64,000 bases of DNA, taken from Phaeoceros laevis (taxonomy: Eukaryota > Anthocerotophyta > Anthocerotopsida > Notothyladales). The notes under the pieces were generated by a model. That model was not told the DNA's origin and did no database searches. It saw only the letters and a program-made list of their open reading frames with translations. The translations under genes and the position numbers were made by a program. Below, one piece after another: positions 46,151 through 56,275 of this stretch; the first letter of the stretch is position 1; every line of letters starts with the position of its first letter. Location: NCBI GenBank assembly GCA_049999765.1, contig JBNGIQ010008893.1, positions 18,818-82,817 of the forward strand, written 5' to 3'.

Positions 46151-46600
46151 ATGGAAGGGCCTAAGATGGTACCGGTTCTCATGGTCATATCGATGCTTGC
46201 AGTAGTGATGAGTGCAAGAGGAGTGTTTGTTGACGCACAGGACATGACGGAGCTGCCCGGGACCCGGATCTGCCAGAGCGCGTACATGCAGTTTAAGACG
46301 CAAGATGTGGCCGCCCAGGCCGCCGTCGACGACGTTGTGGCGCACACCTCCGGGCCAGGCTACCATCGCAAGACGAGGAAGTACGCGGGTACCCCTCTCG
46401 TCGGCGACACCGCGTGGGCCATCGGAGCCTGCAACGGCAAACTCCAGAAGGCGCAGTGTGACCGGTGCATGAAGAGAGCCAGCGATTTGCTGCACACGCA
46501 CTGCGCCAGAAAAGAAGGCCTAACAAAGCTGAAGCGGGGTGCGCAGATCAAATTGCAGGACTGCAGGCTCCGTTGGGAACTCTACGACTTCAACTGGTAG
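46151..46600 (+). CDS. Secreted Gnk2-domain (DUF26) protein, ginkbilobin-like
   Basis: A 149-residue protein with an N-terminal signal peptide (~1-30, hydrophobic core VPVLMVISMLAVVM) and one Gnk2 domain. The hallmark C-x8-C-x2-C is present as CNGKLQKAQCDRC, with upstream Cys in RICQSAY and downstream Cys in THCARKEG and QDCRLRWELYDF. This fits the compact three-disulfide fold. Single-domain members such as ginkbilobin-2 bind mannose and inhibit fungi; two-domain members belong to plasmodesmal proteins and receptor kinases. With one domain, no membrane helix and no kinase, a secreted antifungal role is the likeliest reading, inferred from family. GC content is higher than in the surrounding DNA. 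A second in-frame Met at residue 6 could also serve as start. Confidence 0.9.
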   Translation: MEGPKMVPVLMVISMLAVVMSARGVFVDAQDMTELPGTRICQSAYMQFKTQDVAAQAAVDDVVAHTSGPGYHRKTRKYAGTPLVGDTAWAIGACNGKLQKAQCDRCMKRASDLLHTHCARKEGLTKLKRGAQIKLQDCRLRWELYDFNW

Positions 46601-46917
46601 ACAGCTGCATCTATACATAGGCGTCTGCAGCAGGTAGACTTTAGCTTCCGGATGGTTTGTGCCAGCGTATGATTACAAGGCATGCGCAGCAGCAAGCATA
46701 TGCATTCCGTTGCAGCATTGATCAGCGTTGCTGTATATATCTTGTGATCTTGAATGCAGGAAGTACTAAATATGTACATATAGTAGTACTCCTGAAGCTA
46801 GTTGCAAGCGTCATATGTATGTTTGGATAGAGAGGTATTAATCTTGAGGCTTCAGGAAAGCTTTTAGCAGCATCTCGCTGTTCGAACAGTAAGTACTGTT
46901 GTTCTGACCATCATCCT
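46601..46917. other. 3' region of the Gnk2 gene
   Basis: AT-rich, with short TATATA-like tracts. No feature is supported. Confidence 0.35.
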
Positions 46918-47563
46918 GAAACGTGATGGCTGTGGGCTGCAGTTCTCCTTGTATCATCTTTTCAAACATGTCAAGGACGAGTCTACCCTCTCGCTCCTTG
47001 GTGGGAATATCGTGCAATCAATGCATTCCATGTTACAATGTCATTTTTGACGGATGCCTCGAACACCTGCTGTGCATCAACCATGCTTCCGCACTTACTA
47101 TACATGTCAATAAGACTACTTGCCAGAAATGGATCAGAAACTCCAAGACCGGATCCTAAAATCTCAGAATGGATTTCTCTTCCCTTCTCCAGTCCGGCTA
47201 CACTAGCGCAAGCTTTCAGAGCACTAAAAAACGCCAGGGTATCAGGTATCACCCCTTCCTGGTGCATCCGTGCTTACAATTTGAGAGCCACTTCACCCTC
47301 TGCCTCCAGGGCATAGCCCAGAATTATGGCAGTCCAGGAAACCACATTACGATGAGGCATCTTCTCAAAGACATGCCTAGCATCCACCAAACACCCACAT
47401 TTTGCATACTCATCTACCAGCATGTTGCCCACAAACATGTCGACGTACCCAAATCTACTTTCGTCAACACCTCTATAGATGGATAACTCTGTCTCGCTCA
47501 GGACAAAAATCTTTCAAACGGTTTCGATCATCTCTATTCGAGTTAACTAAATCCACTAGGCCA
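46918..47563 (-). pseudogene. Truncated duplicate of the PPR gene (copy of 41352-41986)
   Basis: Highly similar and in the same orientation to part of the intact PPR gene. The minus strand still reads AFFSALKACASVAGLEKGRE and LASSLIDMYSKCGSMVDAQQ in one frame. Small indels break the frame (for example CTCGCTCCTTGG against CTCCCTGG at the end near 47000) and a stop interrupts the following motif. Start and end are abrupt, and no promoter or E domain was copied. Confidence 0.92.
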
Positions 47564-47673
47564 GATGGGAATGGGGACTGCGATCGGTCCCGATCCTGGA
47601 GCTAAGCTATTTGTGCTGTTCGCTTATTCCAAGCTCGCTTGGTCACAGGTTCCAGTAACGAAGAATTTATTCG
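47560..47673 (+). repeat. Partial duplicate of 44995-45133
   Basis: Joined directly to the PPR duplicate. It matches 44995-45133 apart from a ~27-bp deletion after GGTCCCGAT and scattered substitutions, and both end at AAGAATTTATTCG. The junction with the PPR part shares the four bases GCCA present in both sources. Confidence 0.9.
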
Positions 47674-48445
47674 CCGCGATGGAAGGTGGGGCGCGCCCTG
47701 CCTCCCTCCCTTGGCCATGGCTGCCACCTCCTCCACCTGGCCATGGCTCCACCTCCTCGCCCGCGCCTCCCTCCCTGGCCATGGGAGGGAGGCGTGCGCG
47801 AGCGGCCTAACTGCTTATGAGGTGCCCGTTTTGCAATTATGTCATCGTAAGATGGGCGAGAAACGGTCAAAAATTAATTTTTTCAAGATTTTGTTTTTAT
47901 AATTGAGCGCAACGGCTGAGAGCAACGTCCGAACGTTTCAGAAACAAGCAACGCTACAACAACGTTGCTTGTCTTTAGAAACACGTTTCTATGCAACTAA
48001 GCCTCGCAGAAAAGGAAAAAACCGTCGAGTTCATAAACTTGGCCATGAAGTATACAGGTCGGCAGAGTTTTATCTTGATTCCACATCGAAATAAAGACCT
48101 ATCATCCCGAAAAAGCATTTAAGCATCTTTTTTCGATTTGAACAAAATATGGTTACCAGATTTTGGATTCTTTGCATTGTATATAATGTGAGCAGCACAC
48201 CTCATGAAACAAGCATTGGACCCTTCTGGACTTGTCACAATTTTAAGCTTTGTAAGTAGCATAAAGTTATCTTGCATTGAGAACCAAAGTCTAGGTGGTA
48301 ATTCTACACCTCCTTCCAAATGTGAAAGTTTTTCAAATTTTCAAATGCCTATTGCAATGTATATGTTGAAGCAATTGAGGGGCTATACATGTACTGATTG
48401 GCTTTGTTAGGTAACTCGAGAAAATATTGCTTTGTTACAGGATTA
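47674..48445. other. GC-rich then AT-rich non-coding stretch
   Basis: Positions 47690-47800 are a C-rich, simple-sequence block with several CCATGG sites. The rest is AT-rich and includes a repeat family member around 47960-48005. No gene is seen before 48446. Confidence 0.4.
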
Positions 48446-48859
48446 ATGGAGGGCAAGGTTACTACTGGAGTCTTCTTAGTGTTGGCCATGCTCGCATGCT
48501 TTGCAGAAGGGAAATGTCCCCCTCAAGTGGAACCCGCTCCGTCAATTAATTGGCGACTCCGGGTTTGGAGCAATGCAGAATGTGATGGAGCCGCTGCTAT
48601 ATATACAAGCACTACCACAAGTTGCGGGAAATGTGAGGATTTTGCAAAACGCTTAAATGGTGCTAGTGTGCAGTCTATGGATTTGTTTCTTCGTGCAAAT
48701 CAGAACTACTACTTTAGATTCTACGAGGGACCATCCTGCACAGGTAACATCAAAATAGAAGGCCCTCATGTTAGAGAAGCATCGAGCCGACTTAGTCAAA
48801 TAATTGCCCCTTTGAAATCCGTTCTAGTTACTTGTGGTAGTGAATCTGTAATTGGTTGA
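48446..48859 (+). CDS. Small secreted cysteine-rich protein, family not recognised
   Basis: 137 residues. The N terminus is a clear signal peptide (MEGKVTTGVFLVLAMLACFA, cleavage likely near AEG-KC). The mature part has six cysteines (KC, EC, SC-GKC, SC, TC), enough for three disulfides, and aromatic-rich strands such as NWRLRVWSNAECDG and YYFRFYEGPSC. No transmembrane or anchor signal follows. The open frame extends upstream to 48398 without an ATG, and TTTGTTACAG just before the ATG resembles a splice acceptor, so an upstream leader exon is possible. It lies between a Gnk2 gene and a PR-4 gene, which suggests an extracellular and perhaps defensive role. That is inference from position and secretion only. 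I cannot assign a family. Confidence 0.65.
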   Translation: MEGKVTTGVFLVLAMLACFAEGKCPPQVEPAPSINWRLRVWSNAECDGAAAIYTSTTTSCGKCEDFAKRLNGASVQSMDLFLRANQNYYFRFYEGPSCTGNIKIEGPHVREASSRLSQIIAPLKSVLVTCGSESVIG

Positions 48860-50059
48860 TACGACTAAAGGCCAAGAGCTTCTTGTCGCCTATTACACCT
48901 TTTTTCTGCAAAAAGTTAGTTTTATAATAATAATATAATCTACAATACAAGAGAGTGACTTTTTCAGTTTTCACTATAGTTGTGTGAGGCCTATTATATC
49001 CCCAATCACCTTGTCATGACTCACTGGCACAAGGATCTTGTCTTGCTACCAAATTGAGTAAAATTTGTTAATTGCAATATGATATTTAACTTTATCTTTT
49101 CTTCTTTCTCTCTCTATCCCTATGACAAATTATGAGGGCAAGGGTTCCGTATGGAGCAGTTCCTACTTTTTAAATTCTAACTAGTACGACTTCAACGTGG
49201 GCATTGCCACAACGTCCTCATGCAAGGCAATTGCAACGCTGTGCTTGCTTTAGTAGTGCAAGAAAGGTTTGTTTCAATGTCCTATTTACAAACACATTGT
49301 AATAGTACCCAAGCAATTGCTTATGAATTTGTGTTGATGCAACCTGCACGTTGAAACAATGTCTCATAATCAACACCGTTACCGCGCACAAATTGTTTTA
49401 GTGTGGTAGCACATGCCTAATTTAATGCGGACATTGAAGCAGGGACCATGCAAAACATAATTTCAACATTGAGGATGTTGTGAGGCCAATGCAGCATTGA
49501 ATCGGATGACCTAGAAGTTAGTGATGTCTTACCTAGAGGCCAAAATCACTTACGTCATGCGCATTTATTCAGCATAATTAGCGAAACTGAATTGGAGCTT
49601 GGGGATTTAGCAAGTGATCACATATAAACTACGTAGGACTATATTTCTATGTAGGACTATATCTATTATTTACTATGTAGGACTATATTTCTATTTTGAA
49701 CTATATTTCACTTAGTGGTACATCATTTGGCCTGCGTGTGGTAGGGTACGCAAGTACCCCGTCAATCACCGGAAATACACTTCTTCTTTTTTTTCTACAC
49801 GAATGAACCGCACTAAGTTTAACTTAGCCTTCGCAACCTTTTATGCAATGTTTGAAAGAGGGCGTCCAATAAGGTGTCCCCAAGTAGGAAAGGGTGGTAG
49901 AAACTTTTTAGGAATTCCTCCTAGTTTAAAACAAATTGCCATGTTTATAACAGTTAAATATGGCTAATAAAAACCAAAAATCATGATCCATCTAAAAACC
50001 AAACTAGTTTTCAGAGACTCCAGAGAGGTAATCTATCTGCTTTTTCATAATTGCTTCTA
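48860..50059. other. AT-rich intergenic DNA with a short tandem repeat
   Basis: No gene is seen. The unit CTATGTAGGACTATATTT occurs at 49629-49646, 49647-49664 and 49673-49690 with single-base changes. This may be debris of mobile DNA linked to the neighbouring hAT fragment. Confidence 0.5.
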
Positions 50060-50770
50060 TTAACTTTGTATCCATGAGGTGTTCACATCGATAAGGACAT
50101 TCCAATGAACACCATCTCCACTGCTTGTCATGTTGACCTCGTCATCTTCCTCCTCCGCTGGGTCTTCTTCTGCTAAGACTGTGTTAATATTTCTGTCAAA
50201 TGCAATATTAGGGTCCTCACTTGTTGCCACAACAACATCCATTCCTGCTATGATTCCTTCCTCGGACTCTCCTCCAACACTTGCGGCATTCTCCACAACG
50301 GAAGGAGGCAAGCTTGCAATATCATGTACCCCATATATATCATTGTCAATTGTACTTGTGCCATCAATAGTCTCCTTAACAAGCCCCAAGTATTGAGCTT
50401 CAAGATCCTTTGACCCTAAACCTGAGTTGTGGTGCATCTTCGCTCGTTCTGTCTTGGTGCAAGTGCTAATAAGCAGTCGATTCCGAGACTTGGTATGAGT
50501 GGCTGCTAAAGATGACCAAGATCGCTCACAATCAGCTACATATGGAACATATGACAAGACCGCCAATGCAAGTTTTGATAACTCATGGACTTCCGTAGCA
50601 GCATCAAACCAAAATAATCTAGGACTTTTCACCACAAAGTCCACCCAGATATTTGAACTTGCCTGAAAGATGCCCATCTTGGAACTATATTGAATCCATT
50701 GCCCTATGACCTTTTCATAATTTTCATAGGGAAAAGGCGCTTGAAAAGATTGACTTCCTTGTGTGCGTCA
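50060..50770 (-). mobile_element. hAT transposase C-terminal fragment (dimerisation domain)
   Basis: The frame reads SPRLFWFDAATEVHELSKLA, LAVLSYVPYVADCERSWSSL and AATHTKSRNRLLISTCTKTE, the C-terminal dimerisation signature of hAT transposases, followed by an acidic tail (EEDPAEEEDDEVNMTSSGDG). The frame stays open upstream of the first Met to about 50770. No catalytic DDE region, zinc finger or matching terminal repeats were found nearby. It is therefore either a truncated element or the last exon of a longer one. A host-adopted role is not excluded because this frame is intact for more than 200 codons. Confidence 0.8.
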
Positions 50771-50881
50771 CACATGTGCGTCACACATGTTCTTGGTGTC
50801 GATATCAAACATATTTAGGGTCAACCGAGATATATGACAGCTTAATGTATATTTAAAATAATTTTTAATAAATATAATATG

Positions 50882-51017
50882 TTTTAAACTTGGTATTTAC
50901 CAAATCTGTTTAAAACACAGTGTTTCCACCAATTGGTAATTACCTGGTAGTTATTTTGATTTTCGAGAGGCCTGGTAAAAACTGTTTTAAACTGGTATTT
51001 ACCAATTGGTAATTACC
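50882..51017. repeat. Short repeated palindromic motif
   Basis: ACCAATTGGTAATTACC occurs at 50928-50944 and 51001-51017, and the TTTTAAACTGGTATTTACCA type sequence at ~50882 and ~50985. It lies upstream of the hAT fragment and could be subterminal transposon sequence. Confidence 0.6.
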
Positions 51018-51326
51018 AGCTAGTTTCTACCGGGCCTTCCCTATGGACCCCAAGTCACGGGTTGATGGAACCCTGATAAACGAAGGGGGCAACCCTTCTC
51101 CCAAGCAAGCAACGAGCGGACTCATTCTGTATGTACCAACTGCCCCTGACGCTGCGAGCCAGAGCCCGCAAGTCCCGCTGCCGCCATGCCCTGGAGAAAG
51201 CATGCCCCATGCCGCCACAGCACACCACAGCAGCATCGCACGCTCCCATGGATCCAGAAACAGGCATACACTAAATCTTCGCCTGAACGTTAAGGCTGCC
51301 ATGCATTTCAGCATTGGCTCATCCCT

Positions 51327-51856
51327 TCAGCAGTTGACGAACTGGACCGTGACTGTCATATGGCCTGCATTGTAACCGGCTCCGTTGGCATCGATGGCTG
51401 TAAAGGCATCCCAGTCAAGGTCCAATCCTCCGTTGGCACACTGGTCCAAGATTCTCACCACAATTGATTGGTGCGTATCCTGGTTCGTAACCTTCAAGCG
51501 GACACAGGCACGGGATGTGTGCTAGTGATCTGGGATGAGACATAAGCAACGGGAAACGCATGTTGTTTTTTAGAGAATACCTGGATGCAGCGGCCACAAA
51601 GGCTTTGGCCCATGGCAGGGCCGCCGTTCACACAGTAGGCGGTCCACTTGTACTGCGACCGCCATTGATAGGACTCTGTGGCGCTCCATGTAGCGCAGTA
51701 GAGGCCGTTGAGTTCGTAGTTGTTGGCTGCTGAGTTGTAGTAATTGTAGGTGACTCGCACATTGGTGATGGTCTGGGCTTCCACATTCGCGTTCAGGCAG
51801 AATAGGCCCACCAAGAGCAGAAGCGCAACGGAGACCTTGATGCCTGCGAAAGCCAT
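51327..51856 (-). CDS. Barwin/PR-4 pathogenesis-related protein, two exons
   Basis: Exon 1 is 51581..51856 and exon 2 is 51327..51491, with GT-AG borders and phase 0, giving 146 residues. The signal peptide covers ~1-27 (VALLLLVGLFCLNANVEA). The barwin domain follows: VRVTYNYYNSAANNYELNG, YCATWSATESYQWRSQYKWT, AYCVNGG and CGRCIQ in exon 1; VTNQDTHQSIVVRILDQCAN, GGLDLDWDAFTAID and VQFVNC in exon 2. The six cysteines of the fold are present. There is no hevein chitin-binding domain, so it is class II. PR-4 proteins bind oligosaccharides, and several have RNase or antifungal activity. The single-exon reading that stops near 51494 is intron read-through. Confidence 0.93.
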
Positions 51857-52310
51857 TGAAACTGCAGTGCCAGATAGAAGAGTTAGCGCCAGTGATCAAT
51901 GCCAAGCTCTGCGAGACAGAGACTGGAGTTTATAGTCGCTGGGAATGGGTGTAATAAGACTGTGGTCTTGGAAGTCTTCACTGACAGCTTCGGAGGAAGG
52001 TACCACAGAAAGGTACTATCAGAATGAATAGGTGTCCCTGTGCATGCGCTCGGCAATTGCATGCTTGACTGCCAAGAGAAGGATGAAGAAGCTTGTTTGA
52101 ATAACTAAGAGAAGGATGAGGACCCAAAAAAAAAAGAAAAAAAGAGAAGGATGAGAAGATTGACTTCGAAAGATTGCAAAACTCACCAGCGGCCCAAAAA
52201 ATTCGTTTACTTTGGATTCTTCAGGTGATTGTACTAAATGGGGAGCCGAAAATGAAGAACCTTCGACGTACATGATCGCGTGGTGCGTTCTACCTGCTTC
52301 TCAGACCCTA
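51857..52310. other. Promoter side of PR-4 and 3' end of the RimP-like gene
   Basis: Contains an A-rich run at 52125-52145. No separate gene is seen. Confidence 0.4.
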
Positions 52311-53889
52311 TTAGATATCCAAGTAGAGCCTCACAAGCTGGGTGTGGGAAAACGGAAGTTCCAGTCTCCACTCTTTCTGCTTCTTGTTAAGCGGTCTGCC
52401 TTTGCCAGCAACCTCTCTGTTGGCCCGAACGTTTGCTAGTTTCCACACTGCTTTGTCTCCTTCTACCCTGTCTACTTGCCAGATCCCATCCTTCACATCA
52501 TTTTCTGCTCCACCTTCAACAGTATATCGCACATACATTGGAAGCTCCTTGAACCGTTCCAAGTCTTGTGGAACACGTACAACTCGCTCAGCTCCAGGGG
52601 AGGAGACCTGCCCATGACCAAGCACTGAGTAAACAAGGACCATACAAATCCTTTCCATCACGAAAACAAAGAATGGACTTTGCAAAAGATACCTCCAGTG
52701 CCAAGTTTTCCGGCAGTCTTCTTGCCACTCCCTCCTCCTCCAAGACCTTTCCATAAATGGAGGAGAACCTCTCGATGTCATCCAAAGTTGGAGATCCATA
52801 CCTAATTGACGTATTTCCGCAGGACATAAGATACTTCAGCGCTACACAGCAAACACTGAACAAACCAGCTGCCGAGGTGTCTCCATCCACAGCACAAGCA
52901 GCGTGTGCATCAACTGAAGAAGAAAACCATACTTGTCTGTCATATTATCAAGCCGCACTCTGATCAGGCCTGAGTTCTTCAAAATTTTGAAGCCGAACAG
53001 AGAAAAATTGCTGCTGAAGTTCTTCTCTAGTGTCTCTAAGGCTAATGTCAAGGCAGCCCTGCCCCATTCTGCATCGTCAAGGACGATTCCACCTCCATCC
53101 TCACCATCACCAACCTTGCGTATCAACCACCCGGCACAGGGTTAACTCACCCAGCATGCAAAAGGGAAAGCCTCTGTAGGTTCATGGCAAGTGCTCTTCC
53201 ATACCTCTGGTTCCTGGGGATAGGCATCATCTTCCCAAAAGTCATCATCTTCATCATCATCAGCCATCTCATCCTCCAACTCCTCGTCAATCTCCTCATC
53301 CTGTGCAACTAAGTCCAACCACAGTAGAGAACGTCAGAATGCTGTTACCAAACTGCATTGTTTTGAATGACCAGTACATTCCACATGTACACTCATACAC
53401 CAGAACCAAGGCACCTGTGGACTTGGTTGCAGATATCCTAATTCCTGTGCTTCTTCCGTGCTCCGCAACTGTGCGAGAGGAAAATCCTCCACAATGATGG
53501 AAAGACAGCCAACCTCCTCCTGGCGTCCAAAATGGTTTTTGTTGTCCACTGCTAAGCTCACATGAACCATTCGCAACCATGATGACTCGATTCTTAGTCC
53601 CACCTATAGAATGCGGACGTGAAATAGCCACAGGCATCATCTTATGTGCCAGCTCCCGACCCTTTCCAGAAATTCTCATTCTGTTGTTACAAGCTATTCC
53701 TTCAACCGCCCCAGAATAATTCACTCTAGAGCCATGGAGGTTCCAAAAAGCATCACGACCGCCAGGTAGCAAAATCTTCATAGTCTTGTATTCGTGAACA
53801 GAATCCCAGAACGAGGCAGGCAGGAGCCCACTGGAATTACCAGGCCGCAGAAATGTGGAGCTAAGCCTCCACAAAAACGACACTCGCAT
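52311..53889 (-). CDS. RimP-like ribosome maturation factor, probably plastid, at least five exons
   Basis: RimP helps assemble the small ribosomal subunit in bacteria; plants keep organelle versions. Coding exons, in minus-strand order: an N-terminal part within ~53301-53889, then 53205..53300 (acidic: EDEMADDDEDDDFWEDDA), 52933..53114 (LDDAEWGRAALTLALETLEK, GFKILKNSGLIRVRLDNMTD), 52693..52801 (GSPTLDDIERFSSIYGKVLE) and 52311..52607 (SSPGAERVVRVPQDLERFKE, then the SH3-like C-terminal domain to LVRLYLDI). The order (LDD-E strand, IRV-LDN, TLDDIERFS, LEVSSPG) is the RimP N-domain. Codons split across introns rejoin correctly (AA|G for the Lys before YGSPT). The first exon is uncertain; a frame from 53889 (MRVSFLWRLSSTFLRPGNSS) has a plausible targeting start. 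Confidence 0.8.
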
Positions 53890-54704
53890 AAATCCTGAGG
53901 CAGTGTCAGAACAGTCAAAGCGGAAGCAGGACCCAGTAACTTGAGATTGATGGAGCCTGCCGGAAGCTCTCTAAGCCTAATAGGCCTTCACATTCCGATG
54001 CCGCGAACAGGCCATGGCTCCTCAGATTGAAGACAAGAACGCCAAACCATGTATTTGCAGTTCGGAATTGAAGCAGGACCCCAAACCCCCGCAGCACTTC
54101 AAAAACCAAGCCCTGAATAGTGAACTGCATTACTGCAACGGAACTTGGAAATTGGAATAGCGCACTCGTTTTTTTTTCAAGAAACGGCCAGTAAATACTG
54201 TTTACGAACGTGCAGCTTGACGTGGAGGCTCCTGCACCGAGGACCGAACAGGCGGCTGCAGAAAATAGATTTTTCTCTCAGCTGCGTGGGAGGCACACGC
54301 TTTATCCCCTCCTTCTCGCACCACGTCAGACCGTCTTCCTCGCGCCCTTCGTGTCCAGCGGCTGCTCAAGGCATCACCCCAGCTCCCCGCACTTCCGGTA
54401 AAGTTTGTCGTGTCCTCGACGTTCTCAAGTGAAATCTGAGCAACAGCTGGTAGCGGTTTCTATGACTGAGATTGTTTGCTTGTTTGCTTTGGGGCAGTGA
54501 GCAGGTAGACTCGTACCCCTAGCAGCGTGAGTGAATTCTCCTGTAGGTCTGAGTTACCGAAGAATTTCAAATGTTGGACCAGGAGCTTCTGTTCTTTCGC
54601 AGATGTCTGGCCGCCCTGCTCTAAAAATACGCACTGCAACCAGTGGAGCTTGACATTGCTGTCCTGTGGAGGTTTGCCGGATAGAACTGCTTTGAGACTG
54701 ATAT
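53890..54704. other. Shared upstream region of two divergent genes
   Basis: Lies between the RimP-like gene (minus) and the acidic repeat gene (plus), so it probably serves both. No obvious TATA box is paired with either start. Confidence 0.4.
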
Positions 54705-55751
54705 ATGAGCTTTTTCAGGCTGTTCTACATGGACACCACGAAGGTCCTCGCAAGCGGTGGCTGCAGCTGGCAGTTACAATGCGTGTCGAAGAAGAGCATC
54801 GCTCTCAGTATGGGAACCTCGAAGCTGCAGTGCACTCCTTCGGCAGGAGTTAGACGTGTCCGTGTGAGAGTGAACTCTGTTTGGAGAGGTGCGAATCCGA
54901 CACGAAGCCTATCCCGCTTGTTTGCTTCGCGATGCAAACATGCTGGATGGATGTATGAGGCACCGACGGCTATTGTGAAGGGGGGAGGACGGAGAGGAAG
55001 CGGTACGGCCGTTTGCAAAGCAAGCCCTGCGATGCTTGTGAGAGGGGAGAAAAAACAGAAATGTGATGACAGCGGCAGCAGTGACGATGAACCCGAGCTG
55101 AAGTACGAAGCTGAGAGCGAATCCGACGATACTGATGATGAGAAGGAAAAGATCAAGAAGAAGAAAGTGAAGGGCGTACAGGCGGTTCTGAAGAGCAAGG
55201 CTGGGAAGGAGGACAGTGACAGCGAGAGCGATGAGGAGAAGCAGGTGAAGAAGAGCAAGGTTAAGAAGGCTGAAGAAAAAAAAACCAGAGTATCTGGTAA
55301 GGACAGCGATTCTAGTGAAGACGAGAAGGACAAGAAGAAGAAAGGGATCACGGCAGAGGTAGTTGAAAGTGATTCCAGCGATGAAGAGAAGGAGCCTGCA
55401 AATGCACAGAAGGCTAAAAAAGGCACCAAGTCTAGCTTGAAGGAGTCTGAAAGCGATTCCAGTGACAGTGAGAATGATGCGAGCAAAAAGGAGAAGCAGG
55501 CAAAAGGAGCCACAAGCTTGGAGGAAGAAAGCGATTCGAGTGATGATGAAAAGAAGTCGAGGGAAGACAAGGGCAAGGTGGACACAGAGTCGGATTCTGA
55601 AAAATCTGATACTAGTGACGATGATCGGAAGACGAAGAAAGTGAAGAACTCAAAAGAAGTGGATTCTGATTCCGATGCAGATGCTAGTGATGACGAGACT
55701 GCAAAGGTGAAGAGCAAGAAGCACGCAGGCAAAGTGAAGGTCAAGGTGTGA
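54705..55751 (+). CDS. Acidic Ser/Lys-repeat protein, Nopp140/SRP40-like in style
   Basis: 348 residues. The first ~115 are basic and Ser/Arg-rich (VRRVRVRVNSVW, SLSRLFASRCKH), resembling an organelle targeting segment or simply a translated leader. From ~115 to the end the protein alternates acidic serine blocks (SGSSDDEPE, DSDSESDEEK, DSDSSEDEKD, ESDSSDEEKE, ESDSSDSEND, EESDSSDDEK) with lysine-rich spacers, the pattern of nucleolar phosphoproteins that are casein kinase 2 targets. The conserved C-terminal SRP40 domain of Nopp140 is not seen; the protein just ends KVKVKV. The family assignment is therefore by composition only. Alternative starts are the Met codons at residues 9 and 36. An equally long Ser/Phe-rich frame on the opposite strand is a mirror of this repeat. 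Confidence 0.65.
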   Translation: MSFFRLFYMDTTKVLASGGCSWQLQCVSKKSIALSMGTSKLQCTPSAGVRRVRVRVNSVWRGANPTRSLSRLFASRCKHAGWMYEAPTAIVKGGGRRGSGTAVCKASPAMLVRGEKKQKCDDSGSSDDEPELKYEAESESDDTDDEKEKIKKKKVKGVQAVLKSKAGKEDSDSESDEEKQVKKSKVKKAEEKKTRVSGKDSDSSEDEKDKKKKGITAEVVESDSSDEEKEPANAQKAKKGTKSSLKESESDSSDSENDASKKEKQAKGATSLEEESDSSDDEKKSREDKGKVDTESDSEKSDTSDDDRKTKKVKNSKEVDSDSDADASDDETAKVKSKKHAGKVKVKV

Positions 55752-56275
55752 TAAGCTCGCCAGTATTTGGGAGGAAAAGGCTCGGAAACAGAAGCAATCA
55801 GGTGAGAGTCCAATATAGGAGGTTGTAGGCTGTTATGCCAATTATGTACATGTACATAGACCATTGGGAGAGGCTTTCTTCAAGCCCATCTGTGACGGAG
55901 CTCTGGTGAAGTTTAGCTCTAGCTTGACAAGGATGGCTAAAGCCAGGCCACAGCAGACTGTAGCTAACCTTTTACTACTTTGACAGATTTTATTACGAGG
56001 TTGGGAGTCAATGATAGACCCTATCAACGTGAACTGAAAAACCGGGGCAGAAATGAGAGCTTTCAAGCTCAAACATCCGGGTTTCATCCACGCTTATGTA
56101 AGATGATAGCTTTTGAGTCTGCTACAGTAGCTGCTCAGTAATAGATGCTGCACCGCATTAGTCACATAGTACGGCGACCGAAGATAGCTTTGCAGTCTAC
56201 CCTTCTGCTGTTTTCCAAAACTGAAACTAGCAGTCTAGCAAGCTTACAAAGATAGTTTCCAATCCTGGAGTTGGT
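55752..56275. other. 3' regions of two convergent genes
   Basis: Only untranslated sequence is apparent. Confidence 0.4.

Noticed and set aside
54725-55864. 379-codon Ser/Phe-rich minus-strand frame
   Set aside because: Mirror image of the acidic Ser/Lys repeats on the plus strand. Its composition follows from the complement of GAA/GAT/AAG codons.
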